From the NCBI GenBank assembly GCA_018907035.1, contig JACCIC010000097.1:694001-758000 (forward strand): a DNA stretch of 64,000 bases. The letters run 5' to 3'. The stretch is from Sycobia sp. Sy_11 (Eukaryota; Arthropoda; Insecta; Hymenoptera; Epichrysomallidae). The notes below the pieces were generated by a model. It saw only the letters and a program-made list of their open reading frames with translations. It did not search any database and was not told where the DNA came from. Of this stretch, positions 61,142 to 64,000 are shown piece by piece. Positions within the stretch are counted from its first letter, which is position 1; every line of letters starts with the position of its first letter. The translations under genes were made by a program, and so were the position numbers.

Positions 61142-62368
61142 GCATTAATGATCATTTTTCTCTAAAATGCAAACACATTGACATGTTCATGTGCCATAAG
61201 TATTCCCAAACGCGCTCGCGCTATAATTTACGAGTAAATAATCGGAGCTTTGCGCGCGCCCTGAAAAGTTCGCATAATCGAATACCTGACCTAGATAGGG
61301 AGGGAAAGCGCGCAACGTTACAAAACGCGGCGCCATACAGTGCGCGGATTAATTCGACCGCCGACCGGTCTGCCAATCACGCCCTCCTATTTCCATTCGA
61401 AACGAAAAACACGTCCCTATACAGCCACGGTCTGCACAATGTTTTATACGCGCATTCGCGGAATTTACAAGAGTCAGGGAATATTTTCTCCTCCTCTGGG
61501 AATAGCCAAAGTGAAGAAAGAAAAAAATCACGCAAATCCACGAGCAATTCGTCGAAGCCGGCAAAACGTTTATAACGGAGTTTTGCGTATGGCTATATAT
61601 GTTTATTGTGAAATCGTAATTGGTCACAGATATCTGTTAAGCCAAAGAAAAGGAAGAGTCGTTATTGTTTTTCGTTGCGGGTAGGACATATCTAGAATAT
61701 GATCTCGTTCAGAAAAGTAAAAACCTTGATTATGTTGTTCTGGTTCGTTTTACAATGCAACGTTGATTTAACGACAAATTTCGATAACAATAAATAAAGA
61801 CACAAGTTAAAAAGCAATTGCAAGCTCCAACAATGATCCTTCCTTTATAATAGTCACGTACAGCACGCCTATATATAAAACGAAATATCAGATTTCAATC
61901 GAATGCATCCCATCTTCTACTAGATATGTTAATCCCCCTTTTCTATGCAATAATTATTCCCTTTTAAAAACCCGCAATCGAAAACCCAACAATCAACCTC
62001 GAGTATTGAGGTTTCAATTCTCCATTGTCTTTTCCAGGAAGCGATGCGACGCGACGCGTGTATATGCACGCCTGGTATACCGGCAAAAATAGATCTCGCG
62101 CAATGGGATACAAAGGAGTACTACGGGTATATAATATGAGCTCGAGGCAAGCGCAGTTAATGTGTATAAGCCAAATCGTGGGTGAGGAATAAAAGGTGCA
62201 GCTCGCGCGCATTTTGCTCGATGCCACCCACTCGCCCCCTGCCCGCCATCCCGAAGCTTCAGCCGTGATAGTCCCCAAGCGCGGCGAACATTGTACATGA
62301 GATCTTTATATCAAAGACGCACTCATATATGGGTAGAGGATGCATCTTTCGCCTCCTTCCTTACATTG

Positions 62369-62422
<54 letters not shown>
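62369..62422. repeat. (AT)n microsatellite
   Basis: About 27 AT units. Confidence 0.97.
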
Positions 62423-62424
<2 letters not shown>

Positions 62425-63190
62425 GAATATAGTTGTTATATACTTTGTAGACGTATAAGACACGATTGGCGGATTGAAAACGGAAGCAAGGAACTAGAGC
62501 GCAGCTTGGACTTTTCTAACGTTCCTCTCACTATCCTCAAAAGTTTCTTTTACAATGCTTTACTATTATTTCGAAGCTCTCTATTTATTTTTAGAATATT
62601 ACGTACGTCTATCGCTTGCTTAAAAAAGAATTATAGATTTAAATGTTATATGTACTAAACGTATTTAGTTTTTTTAAAATATTATTTTGTTTGAAATTGA
62701 AATTAGATTTCTTATGAAGTATAAATTGTTAGGATAGATTTTTACGTCGCTAACTTTATGAGCCGTTAATAGTATATTTAATTTTAATGTCGTTAAAAAA
62801 AGAACCTTATTAAATTAAGTTGAAGTTTTCAAAGGTATCTTGAAATTTTAGAATTGACCCATATATTGCTAGACTATTCCATATAACATCCAGAATTAAT
62901 GGCTAATAATAACGAACAAAGGACAACATTTAATCTGTCCCATTAACTCTTATTTGTAAGAGTTCTATATTATCAACTGAATTAATAAATATTTTTATCG
63001 GTCTTACAGTTTTACACTATAATATATTATACTAAAATCACGATAGTTAGACTCTTTCTTGTTTATGATCACCCCAAAGAATCTGAAATAGAACTTACTA
63101 CTAATAATAAAAATAATAAAAATAAGTTATACTCTATATTAGCAAAGGACAATCTGACCATCCACACCACCTTAAATTAAAATTTTATTT
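62423..63190. other. AT-rich intergenic DNA
   Basis: No coding or RNA signal recognised. Confidence 0.5.
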
Positions 63191-63194
63191 TACT

Positions 63195-63835
63195 TCCCAA
63201 CGTTTCGAGCCGCTACGGTTCATCGTCAAGGCCTGAACTAAAATGAAAAACCCAGCATGCTATATAATATACCCTATATATAGCCTATCCCCACTCTAAA
63301 TTTATTTATATAATATTTATACAAACATTTTTCTCCTGACTTAAATGTAAAACGTAATTTTTATATTAATAAAGAATGATATCAGTGTTGTCCAATTTAC
63401 TTGACTCCAACATTAAATATACATTATTGCGATTTTTCCAAATATGAATATTTTCAAAAGTTTCTGTTGTATAAGTACTTTTAACACCTTGTTCTAAGAT
63501 CTTTACATTTTCAAAATCGAAAGAATGTAACAAGTCTAAACCATGTTCCTTAAGCCCGATGTACCATTCATGCTTCGTAAGCTATACTGATGCTGATACA
63601 TTCTATATTTTAGGTATATACCCGTTTGTCCAATCTAATATTTGTCACAGTATTTATAATTTATTTTGTATGCTACTCTTGCTTTTAAACATTTATCATC
63701 CGTATTTTTACAATTATTAATAGGCTTCTTATATTATTATTATTTTGAAAGTAAACCTGAATATTATTTTCTTTGAAAGTCCTTCTAATTTTTTATGGCA
63801 TATCTTTTACATATGGTAATATAACGAATGCATTA
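63195..63835 (-). mobile_element. Penelope-like element, 3' fragment
   Basis: It comprises a broken GIY-YIG endonuclease region and, on the 3' side, CGTTTCGAGCCGCTACGGTT within the wider block at 63,195-63,235 (plus-strand reading). That block matches the conserved CGTTTCG...CATC-CAAGGCCTG tail motif seen at Penelope-like ends. No reverse transcriptase lies upstream within the window, so only the 3' part remains. Confidence 0.8.
63366..63835 (-). pseudogene. Penelope-like GIY-YIG endonuclease, broken
   Basis: On the minus strand: AFVILPYVKDMP, then a stop, KIRRTFKENNIQVYF, KCLKARVAYKINYKYCDKY, a stop in place of the first residue of the GIY-YIG signature, IGQTGIYLKYRMYQH, a frameshift, HEWYIGLKEHGLDLLHSFDF and ENVKILEQGVKST, ending at a TAA at 63366. 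The order (CxxC-like linker, YIGQTG, Arg/His helix, HxxxxDFENVKIL) is that of Penelope endonucleases, which nick DNA for target-primed reverse transcription. Confidence 0.87.
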
Positions 63836-63884
63836 TTATTCATATGCAGAAATATAATCGGCATACCCCTAGTTCTTTTGGAAA

Positions 63885-64000
63885 GAATGATGTTTTTCTA
63901 GGCGGAATCTGCCAAGCAGGAGAATTAATGAAATGGTTAGGCTTTTTATTTTGTAGTTGATTTCCTGAACTTTTTCTAACATTGGAAAGAATAATGTCTT
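63885..64000 (-). repeat. second copy of the 53.7-kb repeat family, cut by the window edge
   Basis: The reverse complement reads TTCTTTCCAATGTTAGAAAA near the edge, then a region like 54,770-54,830, then GGCAGATTCCGCCTAGAAAA, against TTCTTTCCAATATTAGAAAA and TGCAGATTCCGCCTAGGAAA inside the element at 53,707-55,158. Block order and spacing agree, and identity is high by eye. It shows that the element interior is a dispersed repeat. Confidence 0.8.

Noticed and set aside
61096..61684. Plus-strand frames of 114-159 codons at 61.1-61.7 kb
   Set aside because: Begin in the GTAT repeat; the rest is polar, low-information sequence with a competing overlapping frame and no recognisable motif.

Overview
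The window looks like nuclear DNA from an insect. The basis is AT-rich intergenic sequence packed with (AT)n, (CA)n, (GA)n and (GTAT)n microsatellites, short GT-AG introns, GC-rich coding exons standing out of the AT-rich background, and degenerate copies of four insect-type transposon classes (Ty3/gypsy LTR element, I-type non-LTR element, mariner, Penelope-like element). CpG-rich islands and a JAKMIP-like gene would suit a hymenopteran, but that is inference. I see no bacterial operon, CRISPR array or rRNA.

Layout. 1-4.3 kb: left flank, then a broken minus-strand gypsy-like element (RT, protease/zinc knuckles, gag, LTR/leader area). 4.3-7.8 kb: AT-rich DNA. 7.8-12.6 kb: a broken minus-strand I-type non-LTR retrotransposon (RNase H, RT, endonuclease, gag). 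12.7-14.2 kb: a transposon-like repeat tract, a (CT)n run and a degenerate 60-bp minisatellite that reverses orientation near 14,003. 14.3-17.6 kb: AT-rich. 17.6-20.6 kb: a four-exon minus-strand gene for a cysteine-rich protein with five C-x-C pairs that I do not recognise. 21.2-21.5 kb: a divergent single-exon gene for an 83-residue coiled-coil protein. 21.5-30.4 kb: AT-rich, no convincing gene. 30.4-36.3 kb: a six-exon minus-strand JAKMIP-like coiled-coil gene with every junction in phase 0 and one GC-AG intron. 37.8-38.0 kb: a likely 5' untranslated exon/promoter for it. 38-64 kb: intergenic or long-intron DNA with CpG-rich islands, a perfect recursive-splice-type site at 49,650 on the minus strand, a possible distal first exon at 51.8-52.0 kb, a TIR-bounded repeat at 53.7-55.2 kb, a deletion-derivative mariner at 58.1-58.9 kb, a Penelope-like remnant at 63.2-63.8 kb, and a second copy of the 53.7-kb repeat at the right edge.

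Two host loci carry the coding content. The JAKMIP-like gene probably acts in microtubule/dynein-linked transport: it has a JAKMIP CC3-like core, a long C-terminal coiled-coil extension and three TQT-type motifs suited to dynein light chain LC8. The cysteine-rich gene and the 83-residue gene are divergent and may share a promoter interval of about 600 bp. All splice models were built by eye from consensus sites and uninterrupted frames; none was tested against transcripts.
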